Positions 62,994-64,000 of a stretch of 64,000 bases of DNA are shown here, piece by piece. This stretch comes from Pseudoalteromonas byunsanensis (GTDB lineage: Bacteria > Pseudomonadota > Gammaproteobacteria > Enterobacterales > Alteromonadaceae). The DNA is taken from the NCBI RefSeq assembly GCF_001854475.1, contig NZ_MNAN01000031.1, forward strand, positions 144,105-208,104, given 5' to 3'. A program made the translations under genes and the position numbers. How positions within the stretch are numbered: position 1 is the first letter of the stretch; the number at the start of each line of letters is the position of its first letter. The notes beneath the pieces were generated by a model. It saw only the letters and a list, made by a program, of their open reading frames with translations, did no database searches and was not told where the DNA came from.

Positions 62994-63011
62994 AATGACA
63001 GCGCTATCATT
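62994..63011. promoter_or_regulatory. NagR-type operator upstream of the hexosaminidase
   Basis: AATGACAGC followed by GCTATCATT: an 18-base near-palindrome, eight of nine positions symmetric, about 110 bases upstream of the hexosaminidase start. Its first 12 bases are identical to those of the site upstream of the transporter. The pair indicates shared control by a NagR-like repressor. Confidence 0.8.
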
Positions 63012-63049
63012 ATTTTTTCATGTTTTTGAAACAACCAGTATTTAGAAAC

Positions 63050-63078
63050 AAAGAAGCCCGCAAATAGCGGGCTTCTTT
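63050..63078 (-). terminator. Terminator of the M13 peptidase gene
   Basis: AAAGAAGCCCGC and GCGGGCTTCTTT form a perfect 12-base stem with a five-base loop, 17 bases past the peptidase stop. A and T tracts at the ends allow function on both strands. Confidence 0.92.
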
Positions 63079-63094
63079 ACAAAATAGAGCTGGC

Positions 63095-64000
63095 TTACCA
63101 AATTTTTACACGCTGCTCTGGCGCCAAGTACATTTTATCACCTTCTTTGACGTCAAATGCCTGATAAAACTCCGGCATATTCGGTAACACACCAATTACT
63201 CGGTAGTGGCTCGGTGAGTGTGAATCAGTTACCAAACGATTACGCAGTTCTTCTTCACGATATTTTCTGCGCCAAATCTGTGACCAACCCATAAAGAACC
63301 GTTGTTCGCCAGTATAACCATCAATAACAGGAGCCTTGGTGTCGCCTAATGAGATCTGATACGCCTTATAAGCTACCGTCAAGCCACCCAAGTCCCCGAT
63401 ATTTTCACCTAAGGTAAATTCACCATTAACGTGGGCATCTTCAAATGGTTTAAACTGATTAAACTGCTCTACCAGTTTTTTACCACGCGCTTCAAACTGC
63501 TGAAGATCTGATTCGCTCCACCAGTTACGCAGGTTGCCATCACCATCATACTTTGCACCTTGGTCATCAAAGCCATGGCCTAACTCGTGACCAATAACGG
63601 CACCAATCGCACCATAGTTAACCGCATCATCAGCTGCAAGGTTAAAAAACGGCGGCTGTAAGATAGCTGCGGGGAAAACAATCTCATTATTAACTGGGTT
63701 ATAATAAGCATTAACCATTTGCGGTGTCATAAACCACTCTGAGCGATCAACCGGCTTACCCATCTTATCAACCATCTCTTGGTATGCCCACTGGTAGTAA
63801 CGCACATAGTTACCAAGTAGATCATCACGATTAATTTGCAGTGCAGAGTAATCTTTCCACTTGTCTGGATAGCCAATCTTAGGAGTGAACTTACTAAGCT
63901 TCTCTTTTGCGGCAACTTTAGTTTCAGCACTCATCCACTCAAGACCATCTACCGCTTGTTCAAACCCTTTTATCAAGTTCGCTACCAACTCTTCCATCTT
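63095..64000 (-). CDS. M13-family metallopeptidase (PepO/neprilysin-like), N-terminus outside window
   Basis: The minus-strand frame is open through the right edge. About 302 C-terminal residues are visible. NAYYNPVNNEIVFPAAILQP contains the conserved N-A-Y-Y substrate-binding segment. The zinc site follows: GAVIGHELGHGFDDQGAKYD (HExxH) and ENIGDLGGLTVAYKAY (third ligand Glu and an Asp). SHSPSHYRVIGVLPNMPEFY and the C-terminal KIW complete the family signature. Family members are usually periplasmic or exported oligopeptidases. The signal region cannot be seen here. It has its own terminator and is separated from the chitin genes. Confidence 0.95.
   Translation of the reverse strand, partial: KMEELVANLIKGFEQAVDGLEWMSAETKVAAKEKLSKFTPKIGYPDKWKDYSALQINRDDLLGNYVRYYQWAYQEMVDKMGKPVDRSEWFMTPQMVNAYYNPVNNEIVFPAAILQPPFFNLAADDAVNYGAIGAVIGHELGHGFDDQGAKYDGDGNLRNWWSESDLQQFEARGKKLVEQFNQFKPFEDAHVNGEFTLGENIGDLGGLTVAYKAYQISLGDTKAPVIDGYTGEQRFFMGWSQIWRRKYREEELRNRLVTDSHSPSHYRVIGVLPNMPEFYQAFDVKEGDKMYLAPEQRVKIW

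Overview
The window reads as chromosomal DNA of a low-GC marine gammaproteobacterium, most likely Pseudoalteromonas or a close Alteromonadales relative. Supporting clues are an RfaH-type antiterminator inside a surface-polysaccharide locus, a GH20 chitobiase and a GlcNAc-type sugar transporter that share near-identical NagR-like operators, a DUF481 porin-like protein, a G(-1) tRNA-His, and a signal-peptide-bearing 584-residue protein that resembles the Slr4-type S-layer proteins described in Pseudoalteromonas. The genus call is from memory of gene families, not from a search. Almost everything is on the minus strand.

Left flank (1-7685): a protein made of acidic DSFGAD hexapeptides runs off the left edge and sits downstream of a Maf/DUF115-type gene. 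Then come a degenerate tyrosine-recombinase-like gene (plus strand), a large lipoprotein and a YjbH-type outer-membrane protein. First polysaccharide locus (7983-31774): a UDP-GlcNAc 4,6-dehydratase, a 4-ketoreductase/epimerase and a PglC-type priming transferase (together a plausible QuiNAc module), glycosyltransferases, a heparinase-II/III-like protein, a bi-domain oxidoreductase, Wzy, acetyltransferase, pyruvyltransferase, Wzx, WecC, WecB, Wzc, Wzb, Wza, RfaH, Ugd and a WecA-type transferase. A six-unit 26-bp tandem repeat lies between wecB and wzc. A three-gene plus-strand block (32249-34849) adds GT2, GT4 and WecG/TagA-type transferases.

Second surface module (34970-56324, all minus strand): in transcription order, a long SLBB export protein, a Wzz-like co-polymerase, a Wzy/ligase-like protein, the S-layer-like protein, a DsbA-like lipoprotein, an 11-gene type II secretion set (G-E-F-H-I-J-K-L-M-C-D), a polysaccharide pyruvyltransferase, a glycosyltransferase and a second Wzx flippase. 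This arrangement is the most striking thing in the window. It looks like one unit that makes and exports a protein lattice together with a polysaccharide that may anchor it. The S-layer assignment, the secretion route and the anchoring idea are inference.

Right flank (56682-64000): a DUF481 outer-membrane protein, an MscS channel, tRNA-His, a NagP-like transporter and a GH20 hexosaminidase with matching operators (chitin-derived sugar use), and the C-terminal part of an M13 metallopeptidase running off the right edge.
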